Part shown: piece by piece, positions 28,001 through 36,902 of the stretch
Numbering within the stretch: position 1 is the first letter of the stretch
Layout of the letters: every line of letters begins with the position of its first letter
Assembly: GCF_001513975.1 (NCBI RefSeq)
Contig: NZ_KQ947995.1
Location: 1-64,000 of the forward strand
Length of the DNA stretch: 64,000 nt
DNA from: Streptomyces curacoi
GTDB lineage: Bacteria; Actinomycetota; Actinomycetes; Streptomycetales; Streptomycetaceae
Direction of reading: 5' to 3'
Program-made: the position numbers and the translations under genes
The notes under the pieces: model-generated
Seen by the model: the letters and a program-made list of their open reading frames with translations, nothing else
Told to the model about the DNA's origin: nothing
Database searches by the model: none

Positions 28001-30005
28001 CGACCACAAGGGCATGGGCATCACCGCCCGCGGCGCCTGGGAGTCCGTCAAGCGGCACTTCCGGGAGCTGGGCGTGGACACGCAGTCCGAGGACTTCACG
28101 GTCGTCGGCATCGGCGACATGTCCGGTGACGTGTTCGGCAACGGCATGCTGCTCAGCGAGCACATCCGCCTGGTCGCCGCCTTCGACCACCGGCACATCT
28201 TCATCGACCCGCACCCGGACGCGGTCACCTCCTACGCCGAGCGCCGCCGCCTGTTCGAGCTGCCGCGCTCCAGCTGGGAGGACTACAACACCGAGCTGCT
28301 GTCGGCCGGCGGCGGGATCTTCCCCCGCAGCGCCAAGGCGATCGCCGTCAACGCGCACATCCGCGAGGCCCTGGGCATCGAGGGCAAGGTCACCAAGATG
28401 ACCCCGGCCGAGCTCATGAAGGCCATCCTCAAGGCGCCGGTTGACCTGCTGTGGAACGGCGGCATCGGTACGTACGTCAAGGCCTCCACCGAGTCCCACG
28501 CGGACGTCGGCGACAAGGCCAACGACTCGATCCGCGTCGACGGCGCCGACCTGCGCGTCAAGGTCGTCGGCGAGGGCGGCAACCTGGGCCTGACCCAGCT
28601 CGGCCGGATCGAGTTCGCGCTGCACGGCGGCCGTATCAACACCGACGCCATCGACAACAGCGCGGGCGTGGACACCTCCGACCACGAGGTGAACATCAAG
28701 ATCCTGCTCAACGGCCTGGTCGCCGAGGGCGACATGACCGTCAAGCAGCGCAACAAGCTGCTCGCCGAGATGACCGACGAGGTCGGCCGTCTGGTCCTGC
28801 GCAACAACTACGCGCAGAACACGGCGATCGCCAACGCCCTCGCCCAGTCCGGCGCCATGCTCCACGCCCAGCAGCGCTTCATGAAGCACCTGGTCCGGGA
28901 GGGCCACCTGGACCGGGCGCTGGAGTTCCTGCCCACCGACCGCCAGATCCGTGAACGCCTCGCCTCCGGCCACGGCCTGACCGGCCCGGAGACGGCCGTC
29001 CTGCTCGCGTACACGAAGATCACGGTCGCCGAGGAACTGCTGCACACCTCGCTGCCGGACGACCCGTACCTGAGCACCCTGCTGCACGCGTACTTCCCGA
29101 GTGCGCTGCGCGAGCGGTTCCCCGAGCACCTCGTCAGTCACCCGCTGCGCCGTGAGATCACCACGACCGTGCTGGTCAACGACACGGTCAACACGGGCGG
29201 TACGACGTATCTGCACCGGCTGCGCGAGGAGACCGGCGCCTCGCTGGAGGAGATCGTCCGGGCGCAGACCGTGGCCCGCGCGATCTTCCGCTCGGCGGCG
29301 GTGTGGGACGCGGTCGAGGCGCTCGACAACAAGGTCGAGGCCGCCGTCCAGACCCGGATCCGGCTGCACTCGCGCCGCCTCGTCGAGCGCGGCACGCGCT
29401 GGCTGCTCAACAACCGGCCGCAGCCGCTGGAGCTCGCCGAGACCGTCGACTTCTTCGCCGAGCGGGTCGAGCAGGTGTGGTCGCAGCTGCCGAAGCTGCT
29501 GCGGGGCGCCGACCTCGAGTGGTACCAGCAGATCTACGACGAGCTGACCGGTGCCGGCGTCCCGGACGAAGTCGCCACCCGCGTGGCCGGGTTCTCCTCC
29601 GCCTTCCCGACGCTGGACATCGTCTCGGTGGCCGACCGCATGGGCAAGGACCCGATGGACGTCGCCGAGGTCTACTACGACCTCGCCGACCGGCTGCGCA
29701 TCACCCAGCTCATGGACCGCATCATCGAGCTGCCCCGCGCGGACCGCTGGCAGTCCATGGCCCGCGCCTCCATCCGCGAGGACCTCTACGCCGCCCACGC
29801 GGCCCTCACCTCGGACGTCCTGGCGGCCGGCAACGGATCCGCGACGCCCGAGCAGCGCTTCAAGGCGTGGGAGCAGAAGAACGCGGCGATCCTGGGGCGG
29901 GCGCGGACGACCCTGGAGGAGATCCAGGGGTCGGAGGCCTTCGACCTGGCCAACCTGTCGGTGGCGATGCGGACCATGCGGACGTTGCTGCGGCAGCATT
30001 CGTAG
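25071..30005 (+). CDS. gdh: NAD-specific glutamate dehydrogenase, large (180-kDa) class
   Basis: A 1644-residue enzyme that catalyses oxidative deamination of glutamate to 2-oxoglutarate with NAD. Its size and architecture match the large class first recognised in Streptomyces. An N-terminal regulatory half contains ACT-like modules ([20 protein letters not shown]). The catalytic core has [20 protein letters not shown] and [13 protein letters not shown] (about residues 840-885). The nucleotide-binding motif is [17 protein letters not shown] (about 1011-1027), and a long C-terminal helical region follows. The ATG at 25071 follows CAGGAGCCAGAGGA. It is a single gene ended by a hairpin. No neighbouring nitrogen-metabolism genes are seen. 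Confidence 0.97.
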   Translation: [1644 protein letters not shown]

Positions 30006-30022
30006 GCCGTACGTGGATCAGG

Positions 30023-30051
30023 GCGCCCCGGGCTGTGACAGTCCGGGGCGC
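30023..30051. terminator. Hairpin terminator after the NAD-GDH gene
   Basis: A perfect 9-bp stem (GCGCCCCGG/CCGGGGCGC) with an 11-base loop begins 18 bp after the stop codon. No T-run follows. Confidence 0.75.
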
Positions 30052-30089
30052 TCGCGCATTTGGGGCAAAACGGCAATTAAAGTGCTCGG

Positions 30090-31592
30090 GTGAGCACGAT
30101 GCGGGCCGCGCTGCGGAGAACGACCGTCGTTCCGCAGGCGGCCGCCGTACTGGTCGTCCTGCTGCTCCTCCTCGTGATCGCCCGGCTTCCATGGGCCGGT
30201 GACCTCGGGATGCACGCGGCGACCGTCGAACGTCTGCGGCACGACCTGGTCGACCCCGGCAATCCGCTGGTCGACGCGGACACGCCGAGTCCGTACTACT
30301 CGCCGTGGATGCTGGTGCTCGGGTGTGTCGCGCGGGTGACGGGGTTCTCGGTCTTCGTCGTGCTGCGGATCGGTGCGGTGGTCGGGCTGGCGCTGCTCGT
30401 CAGTGGTGTGTGGCGGTATGTGCGCACCCTGAGCGCGCATCGGGCCGCGCCCGCGCTCGCCGTGTTGTGTCTGGTGTTCCTGTGGGGGACCTCGCTGTTC
30501 GCGTGGAGCGGGTTTCTCGGGCTGAACTCGCTGGCGCTCACGGTGTCGTATCCGAGTGTGTTCGCGCTGGGGCTGGCCTTTCACCTCTGGGCGTGGCTGG
30601 CGGGGGCGGTGCGCGAGCCGGCCGCTGGGTGGGGGGTGTGGTTCGGGCTCGGGGTGCTGTGGGCGGTGATTTCGCTGTGTCATCAGTTCTCGGGGGTGGT
30701 GGCTTCTCTGGGGGCGCTGGCCACGGTCGTCGCTGCGCGGGTGGGGCGAGGGGTGTGGTTGCGGCTAGGGGGCGGGCTGGCGACGGGCGTGGTCGTCCTG
30801 GGGGTGTGGCCGTACTACGACTTCTTCGCTCTGGTCGGGGCGGGCGCCGATCTGGAGTCGGTGCATCGGGCGCTGTACCGGGACCTGCTGGGCAGGTACT
30901 GGCTGGTGCTGCTGGGGGTGGTGGCGCTGGTGCTGCGGTGGCGGCGGGACCGGTGGGATCCGCTGGTGTTGTTCTTCGTGCTGGGCGCGGTGGTTGTCGC
31001 GCTGGGCGGGGTGAGCGGCCACTACTCGTGGGGGAGGGCGCTGCCTGCCGTGCTGATTCCGGCGCAGATCGCTGCCGCGTTGGGGGCGGTGGAGGGGCTG
31101 CGGGCCGGGCGGGCGGTGTGGCCGGGGGTGTCGGTCGGGCGTGGGGTGTGGGCGGGGGTGTTGGTCGGGGCGCTGGCCGTGGGGGCGTGGACGCAGGTCG
31201 GGACCGTCGGATACGTCGTTCCGCGGGGTGCGCTGCCGGAGGTGGTCGCGGCGAGGTACCGGGCGCCGTGGGTGGGGTACCACTGGGTGACGCCGTGGGT
31301 GAAGTACGGGGACGTGGTCATGGCGCGGACCTTTGCGGCACGGCAGATTCCGGCGTACGGGGCGTACACCGTGGCGCCCGGGTATCCCGACTTCTTCCTG
31401 CCGGATGAGGGGCGGCGGGTGGCGGATGTGCGGCGGTACTTCGCGGAGGGGACGTCGGAGGGGGTGCGGTGGGGGATCGTGCGGGCGTATGGGGTGCGGT
31501 GGGTGGTGGACCGGGGGGTTGAGGCGGGGATGGGGCTGCGGGTGGTGGCTCGGGGGCCGGGTGGGGATGTGCTGTATGAGGTGGTGCGGTGA
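30090..31592 (+). CDS. Polytopic membrane protein of the wall-polymer locus (paralogue 1)
   Basis: A 500-residue protein with about ten hydrophobic helices, a GTG start and no obvious ribosome binding site. It is clearly homologous to the 545-residue protein at 46418-48055. Shared segments include HAATVERLRHDLVDP, SPYYSPW, LWGTSLFAWSGFLGL, YPSVFALGL and VSGHYSWGR, and both end in a soluble tail. A large loop with acidic and histidine residues after helix 1 (GDLGMHAATVE) recalls the GT-C glycosyltransferase layout. A sugar or polyprenyl-phosphate-dependent transferase role is possible, but that is inference. It ends one base before repeat copy B. Confidence 0.72.
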   Translation: MSTMRAALRRTTVVPQAAAVLVVLLLLLVIARLPWAGDLGMHAATVERLRHDLVDPGNPLVDADTPSPYYSPWMLVLGCVARVTGFSVFVVLRIGAVVGLALLVSGVWRYVRTLSAHRAAPALAVLCLVFLWGTSLFAWSGFLGLNSLALTVSYPSVFALGLAFHLWAWLAGAVREPAAGWGVWFGLGVLWAVISLCHQFSGVVASLGALATVVAARVGRGVWLRLGGGLATGVVVLGVWPYYDFFALVGAGADLESVHRALYRDLLGRYWLVLLGVVALVLRWRRDRWDPLVLFFVLGAVVVALGGVSGHYSWGRALPAVLIPAQIAAALGAVEGLRAGRAVWPGVSVGRGVWAGVLVGALAVGAWTQVGTVGYVVPRGALPEVVAARYRAPWVGYHWVTPWVKYGDVVMARTFAARQIPAYGAYTVAPGYPDFFLPDEGRRVADVRRYFAEGTSEGVRWGIVRAYGVRWVVDRGVEAGMGLRVVARGPGGDVLYEVVR

Positions 31593-31922
31593 GGGGTTTC
31601 TCGCCCCCGCCGCCCCTACCCGTCCCATCCTCCAGGGGCGCTGCCCCTTCGACCCCGGCCCCTGGGGGCCTGCGGCCCCCAGACCCCCGCTTCGGCCCTG
31701 AACGGGCCTCGTCCTCAAACTCCCCCAAGCTCTTCGAGCAGGGGGACCCCCAGACGGGCTGAGATTGCCGGGACCGGCGCTGTGACGTGACCGCTTGCCG
31801 GGCGTGCGGCCCCAGCGGGTGGGTGGGGGCTGGGGATGGTGCGGGCTTGGCCTCGGGTGCTGGGCGGGCTGGAGGATGCCGGCCGGTGCTGGAAAGTGGC
31901 CGCCGCCGTGAGGGGGGACGTC
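31593..31922. repeat. Dispersed hairpin element, copy B
   Basis: No gene is present between the two convergent genes. The element (31593-31770, extended similarity to about 31915) matches copy A in order and sequence. It has a first hairpin AGGGGC/GCCCCT (31634-31648), a 9-bp stem CTGGGGGCC/GGCCCCCAG with a 3-base loop (31662-31682), and the same tail. It starts one base past the stop of the plus-strand gene and probably terminates transcription from both sides. Confidence 0.82.
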
Positions 31923-33584
31923 CTATCGCAGGGCGCTTCTCACCAAGCGTGCTGCTCTTCTCACCCTCGGCCGGGCCAGGTGGCGCGCCACCGGGCGCAC
32001 CAGGCGGGCCGTCACTCCTACCGGTTGCCATCGCACTTGTAGGCGGCCGGGGCCGCGGGCCTCCGGTTCGACGGTGACTCGGTGGGGGGCCGTGCCGCTG
32101 TGGTAGTCGATGCGGGTCGTCAGGGTGGGGAAGGACAACGGCGCCAGGAGTACGGCCGTCTGGGTCTGGCCCTGGTGTTCGATGCGGAGCAGTGGGTGGC
32201 GTGCGCCGGCGAAGCCGTGGTGGGGGACGGGGGCCGAGGTCAGGTCCAGGTGGACGTGGCCTTCGAAGATGCCGGGGCGGACGGGGGACAGGCGGAAGGG
32301 GGTCGTGAGGCGGCGTCGGCCGGGGGCGAGGACCAGGCTTGCGCGGTGGGGGCCCACGGGGAGGCTCAGGCCCGGGTCGTAGGTGCGGATCGTGAGGTCG
32401 ATGGAGGCGCCGGGGCCGCGGGTGAGTTCCGTGATCTCGTGGCGGAACTGGGCGCTGCGGAAGGGGCGGGTGTCCAGCTCCAGGTCGCAGACGTCCAGTT
32501 CGCGGCGGGCCCAGTCCGTGGTGGGGATGTCCTCGCCCCAGTAGGTGCGGCCGTCGGCGTCCGGGGTGACGTGTCTCGGCGCCACACCGTGGCCGAGGCC
32601 GCGGGCCGCCAAGCGGGCCTGGGCGAAGCGGCGTTCGCGGACCAACTGCAGGACCACTCGTTCCGTACGGGGCAGGCGGGCGTAGGCCGTGGGAGACAGG
32701 GTCTCCAGGTAGGGGACCATGAGGTCCGCGAAGGACGCCAGCCAGTCGTCGTCCCGGTAGGGCAGGTCCCCGGCGTACATGCGGAAGTCGTGCTTGAGGA
32801 ACTTGTAGTCCTTGTCCTCGCGCAGCGCCCCGTGCCCGCTCTCGGTGAGGAAACCGTCGATCAGGCGCTGGACCTGGACGCGGTCGCGGACGTTGTCGAG
32901 TCTGTCGCGCTGGTTGGAGATGGATGCCGCGTCCGTGGCCGCGAAGGGCGCGATGTGCCAGCGGTACACCGGCTCCGGGATGATCGTGAACTCCTTGGCC
33001 AGGCAGTACGCCTGCGTGGTGAAGAGCTGGTCCTCGTAGTGGATGCCCTCCGGGAAACGCAGGTCGTGGCGGTCCAGGAACGCGCGGGAGTACATCTTGC
33101 TCGTCGACAGGTGCTCGAAGAGCAGCCGGGGTTCGGACTCGATGCCGAGCACGGTGCGGCGCTCGGCGACCAGATGCGGCATCCACTTCGTACGGCGGCC
33201 GCTGTCCTCCCGGATCCGCACCACCGCGCCCATCGCGAAGTCGATCTCCCGCTCACGGTGGGCCGCCAGGAGCAACTCCACGGCGTCGTCGGGGAGTTCG
33301 TCGTCGCTGTCCAGGAACATGACGTACGGTGCCCTCGCGATCTCCAGGGCACGGTTGCGCGGGGCGCTGCAGCCGCCGCTGTTCTCCGGCAGGCGGAGGT
33401 GGCGGATGCGGGGGTCCTGGGACGCCAGTCGCCGGGCGACGTCCGGGGTTTCGTCCGTCGAGTGGTCGTCGCTGATGATGATCTCGATGTTGGTGTGGGT
33501 CTGGCGGCGTACCGACTCCACGGCTCGGGGGAGGCGTTCCGCGTCGTTGTAGACGATCACCGTGACCGTGACATCGGGCTTCAT
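31923..33584 (-). CDS. Family 2 glycosyltransferase (stand-alone)
   Basis: A 553-residue protein. The GT-A domain starts at once with TVTVIVYNDAERLPRAVESV. The first Asp pair is Asp39-Asp40 (IIISDDHSTDETPD), and the metal-binding DxD is LDSDDELPDD (Asp92, Asp94, Asp95). A helical region follows to about residue 330. The C-terminal 200 or so residues form a beta-rich non-catalytic domain (LTIRTYDPGLSLPVGPHRA and similar). Substrate is probably a nucleotide sugar added to a wall polymer. Its ATG overlaps the stop of the upstream GT2-TagF gene (ATGA-type), so the two are co-translated and probably work together. Confidence 0.9.
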   Translation of the reverse strand: MKPDVTVTVIVYNDAERLPRAVESVRRQTHTNIEIIISDDHSTDETPDVARRLASQDPRIRHLRLPENSGGCSAPRNRALEIARAPYVMFLDSDDELPDDAVELLLAAHREREIDFAMGAVVRIREDSGRRTKWMPHLVAERRTVLGIESEPRLLFEHLSTSKMYSRAFLDRHDLRFPEGIHYEDQLFTTQAYCLAKEFTIIPEPVYRWHIAPFAATDAASISNQRDRLDNVRDRVQVQRLIDGFLTESGHGALREDKDYKFLKHDFRMYAGDLPYRDDDWLASFADLMVPYLETLSPTAYARLPRTERVVLQLVRERRFAQARLAARGLGHGVAPRHVTPDADGRTYWGEDIPTTDWARRELDVCDLELDTRPFRSAQFRHEITELTRGPGASIDLTIRTYDPGLSLPVGPHRASLVLAPGRRRLTTPFRLSPVRPGIFEGHVHLDLTSAPVPHHGFAGARHPLLRIEHQGQTQTAVLLAPLSFPTLTTRIDYHSGTAPHRVTVEPEARGPGRLQVRWQPVGVTARLVRPVARHLARPRVRRAARLVRSALR

Positions 33585-35833
33585 ACGGCCTCCCGAGGGC
33601 TCGGCGCCGGTGTGCGTTCCTCCAGCGGGATCACCGGCGGCAGGGCGTCCTCGCTCTCGCCCAGGAACACACGGCGTACGACGCGTTCGGCGGCGCGTCC
33701 GTCGTCGTACTCGCAGAAGCGGCGGCGGAAGGCCGCCCGGGCCTTCGCGGCGCTCTCGTCGTGCCACGCCTCGGTGCTGAGGATCTCGGTCAGTTCCCGC
33801 TGGGTGCGGGCCACTTGGCCCGGCGGCTCGGCCATCAGGTCGAAGTAGACGCCGCGGGTGGAGCGGTAGGTCTCCCAGTCGTCGGCGTAGATGACGATCG
33901 GGCGGTCGAGGTTGGCGTAGTCGAACATGATGGACGAGTAGTCCGTGACCAGCGCGTCCGCGGCCAGGGACAGGTCCTCGACCGGGTCGTAGGCGGAGAC
34001 GTCGATGATCCGGCCGGTGCGGCGCAGGGCGGTCAGGGGGGACTGTGTGCCGTCGTAGAAGTAGTGGCCGCGCACCAGGAGGACCGTGTCCTCGCCGAGC
34101 TGGTCGGCGAACGTGGCGAGGTCGAGGCGGGGGGTCCAGCCGGCCTCGTAGTCGCGGTGGGTGGGGGCGTAGAGGATCGCGCGGTGGGTCGGGGGGATGC
34201 CCAGGCGGTCGCGGACGGCGCGGATGTCGGCGGCGGTGGCCGAGTAGAAGACGTCGTTGCGCGGATAGCCGTGGTCGAGGGAGACGAAACGGGACGGATA
34301 CGCGCGTTCCCACATGCGGGTGGAGTGGCTGTTCGCGGAGACGCTGTAGTCCCACTTGTCGATCCGGGCGAGCAGGGCCTGGAAGTCGAGGCCCTTGGCG
34401 GCGGCCGGGAACTCCATCTGGTCCACGCCCATGCGCTTGAGCGGGGTGCCGTGGTGGGTCTGGAGGTGGACCGCGTCCGGGCGTTTGACCACCGCGTTGG
34501 GGTAGTTGACGTTGTTGACCAGGTACTTCGCCGTGGCCAGCACCTCGCGGTAGCGGCGGGTGCCGGGGATGACATGGTCCGTGTGCGGTGGGAGGAGGGG
34601 CGCGTTCTCCGGCGTCACCACCCACACCGGGTGGATCTGCGGGGCGAGTTCGGTGAGCTTGGCGGCGATCGCTGCCGGGTTGCAGGCGACGCCGCGGTTC
34701 CAGTACGCCGCGAAAACCGCCAGGTTGGGGTTGACCGGGCGGGACAGGGCCGCGCGGTAGTGGTGGTCGCCGAGGGCGGCGGCGACCCGGCGGCCGCGGG
34801 TGCGTACGGCCGACTTCGCGGCGCGGCGGGCGCGGTTGGCGGCCTGGAAGGCGCGGTACCTGGTGTAGGCGTTCTCCTCCAGGAGGGCGCGGCGGAAGCC
34901 CTCGGGACCGGCGGGGCGACGGTGCTCGGGCGGGCGTTGCCGGACCGCCGCCTCGGCGGCGCGCCGGAAGAACTCCCTGGCCACCGGCTCCGGCATCGCC
35001 GTACGGGCGAAGGTGCGCAGGCAGTCGCGGACCATGACGTCGTAGAGGACGGTGGGGGGCGGCGCCGTACCGGCGGTGGGGGTGGCGGGGGCGCGGTTCC
35101 GGGCGAGGGCGAGCAGTGTCTCGTAGCGGTCGATGAGGGCGTAGCGCTCCTCGGGGGTGACCGGGGGGAGGCTCTCGGGGCGCAGCTCGTGGTGCTCGTA
35201 CGCCACTTGGTTCAGGGCGGCGATGTGGTCGGCGAGGAGGAGGGCGGCGTACGCCGCGAACGGCTCGTCGGGGGTGGTGAGCCGGTGTTCGTGCGCCCGC
35301 CAGAAGGTGGTGCGCAGCGCGCGGTTGCCGAGCAGCGGGGTGATGCGGAGCGCGGTGCGGGCGATGTCGTCGAGGGGGTGGGCGGCGCGGCCCGCGCGAG
35401 CCAGCAGGGGGCCGTCCTCGGAGGGGAGGCCGGAGGTCTCCCAGGTGGAGCCGACGTGGTCGAAGAGGAGGACGTCCACCTCGTCCGGCAGGTCCGCGGT
35501 GCGCTCGGCGACCGTGCGCGGGGCGCCGGCGGGCAGACCGTCCTTGGCGTGCACGAAGTGCAGCCAGCGGCCCGAGGCCCGGGCCGCCCCCGCCGACCGG
35601 GCCGTGGCGTCGTCCGTCCCGTCCGGCAGGGGCAGCACCGGCATCTCGGGGGCGTGGGCCCGGGCCGTCTCCTGCGCCCAGGCGCCGACGGCGGCCACGA
35701 TCACCTCGACCTCGGGGTGCGGGTGCGCGGACAGGGAGGCGAGGAGTGCGGTGAGGCGGTCCTGGGTGTTGGGTCCGTGGACGACGACGCTGAGCTGTGG
35801 CGTGGCGGGGGTGGGCATCGCGGGGACGGGCAT
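33581..35833 (-). CDS. TagF-like CDP-polyol phosphotransferase with degenerate GT2 domain
   Basis: A 750-residue protein. The C-terminal TagF domain (about residues 365-735) contains LQTHHGTPLKRMG (His461), LYAPTHRDYEAGW, LVRGHYFYDG and VTDYSSIMFDYANLDRPIVI, features of CDP-glycerol glycerophosphotransferases that polymerise polyol phosphate at the inner membrane face. The N-terminal part begins like a GT2 domain (LSVVVHGPNTQDRLTALLAS). However, it lacks the first Asp pair, and the DxD position reads FVHAKDGL, so it is probably not a working glycosyltransferase. GAAGGAG precedes the ATG at 35833. An ATG at 35860 is an alternative. The gene is coupled to the GT2 gene downstream. Confidence 0.88.
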   Translation of the reverse strand: MPVPAMPTPATPQLSVVVHGPNTQDRLTALLASLSAHPHPEVEVIVAAVGAWAQETARAHAPEMPVLPLPDGTDDATARSAGAARASGRWLHFVHAKDGLPAGAPRTVAERTADLPDEVDVLLFDHVGSTWETSGLPSEDGPLLARAGRAAHPLDDIARTALRITPLLGNRALRTTFWRAHEHRLTTPDEPFAAYAALLLADHIAALNQVAYEHHELRPESLPPVTPEERYALIDRYETLLALARNRAPATPTAGTAPPPTVLYDVMVRDCLRTFARTAMPEPVAREFFRRAAEAAVRQRPPEHRRPAGPEGFRRALLEENAYTRYRAFQAANRARRAAKSAVRTRGRRVAAALGDHHYRAALSRPVNPNLAVFAAYWNRGVACNPAAIAAKLTELAPQIHPVWVVTPENAPLLPPHTDHVIPGTRRYREVLATAKYLVNNVNYPNAVVKRPDAVHLQTHHGTPLKRMGVDQMEFPAAAKGLDFQALLARIDKWDYSVSANSHSTRMWERAYPSRFVSLDHGYPRNDVFYSATAADIRAVRDRLGIPPTHRAILYAPTHRDYEAGWTPRLDLATFADQLGEDTVLLVRGHYFYDGTQSPLTALRRTGRIIDVSAYDPVEDLSLAADALVTDYSSIMFDYANLDRPIVIYADDWETYRSTRGVYFDLMAEPPGQVARTQRELTEILSTEAWHDESAAKARAAFRRRFCEYDDGRAAERVVRRVFLGESEDALPPVIPLEERTPAPSPREAV

Positions 35834-36008
35834 CGCGGGGGACTCCTTCACCTGCTCCATCGCGCACCTACTCCGTTGCGCCGGGCGCACCCTGTTCGGT
35901 CATAGTGACACTAATAGGGCGAAAGGGTGGTCTGCTGTTGCGCTGCCCGAGGGAACAGGTGCGCCTGACGAGGGGAGAGGGGTGGGTAACGAGGGAAGAG
36001 AGGGCGGG

Positions 36009-36902
36009 TCATGAGGGGAGAGGGACGGGCTTCGGTTTCGGCTTGGCTGCCTTGTCGCTCCTGTCGTTCTTGTCGCCCGTGAAGGCCTCGTACTCCTTCA
36101 GGACCTCGTCCGTCGGCCCGTCCATGCGCAGCTCGCCGCGCTCCAGCCACAGGACGCGGTCGCAGGTGTCGCGGATCGACTTGTTGTTGTGGCTCACCAG
36201 GAACACCGTGCCCGCGTGCTTGCGCAGCTCGCGGATGCGGGCCTCGGAACGTTTCTGGAAGGAGCGGTCGCCGGTGGCCAGGGCCTCGTCGATGAGCAGG
36301 ACGTCGTGGTCCTTGGCGGCGGCGATGGAGAAGCGCAGGCGGGCCGCCATGCCGGAGGAGTAGGTGCGCATGGGCAGGGTGATGAAGTCGCCCTTCTCGT
36401 TGATGCCGGAGAAGTCGACGATCTCCTGGTAGCGCTCCTTGATCTGCTCGCGGGACATGCCCATGGCGAGGCCGCCGAGGTGGACGTTGCGCTCGCCGGT
36501 GAGGTCGTTCATCAGGGCCGCGTTCACGCCGAGGAGGGAGGGCTGGCCGTCGGTGTAGATACGGCCGTTCTCCACCGGGAGAAGGCCGGCGACCGCCTTG
36601 AGCAGGGTCGACTTGCCGGAGCCGTTGGTGCCGATGAGGCCGATGGCCTCGCCGCGGTAGGCGACGAAGGAGACCTTCTTGACCGCGTGCACCTTGCGCA
36701 CGCCCGCCGCCTTCTCGGTCTGCTTGCGGCGGAGTATGCGGTTGAGGGCGGCGGTGGCGGAGCCGCGGCCGGCGCCCGTGCCGTTGACGCGGTAGACGAT
36801 GTCGACGTCGTCGGCGATGACGGTGGGGATCCGGTCGGTGGGGATCCGGTCGGTGGGGGCCTTGTGGGTGGGGTGCTGCTGCGGGTTCGTGTTCTCAGCC
36901 AC
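36009..36902 (-). CDS. tagH: Teichoic-acid-type ABC exporter, ATPase (TagH-like)
   Basis: A 297-residue ATPase. Walker A is IGTNGSGKST, the signature is YSSGMAARLRFS (variant of LSGGQ, as is usual in polysaccharide exporters), and Walker B is DVLLIDEALATGD followed by the H-loop VSHN. A 70-residue N-terminal extension contains KRILRRK-type basic residues. It pairs with the permease encoded immediately upstream, whose stop overlaps its GTG start by 8 bp. TagGH-type transporters export completed teichoic-acid chains across the membrane. Export of the wall polymer made by the neighbouring TagF enzymes is the natural inference. A Lys/Pro-rich tail ends the protein. Confidence 0.92.
   Translation of the reverse strand: MAENTNPQQHPTHKAPTDRIPTDRIPTVIADDVDIVYRVNGTGAGRGSATAALNRILRRKQTEKAAGVRKVHAVKKVSFVAYRGEAIGLIGTNGSGKSTLLKAVAGLLPVENGRIYTDGQPSLLGVNAALMNDLTGERNVHLGGLAMGMSREQIKERYQEIVDFSGINEKGDFITLPMRTYSSGMAARLRFSIAAAKDHDVLLIDEALATGDRSFQKRSEARIRELRKHAGTVFLVSHNNKSIRDTCDRVLWLERGELRMDGPTDEVLKEYEAFTGDKNDRSDKAAKPKPKPVPLPS

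Noticed and set aside
25155..29999. 1614-codon open frame antisense to the NAD-GDH gene
   Set aside because: It mirrors the NAD-GDH coding frame in a fixed register. The product is a Val/Asp/Leu/Gln-rich artefact with no signal, motif or ribosome binding site.
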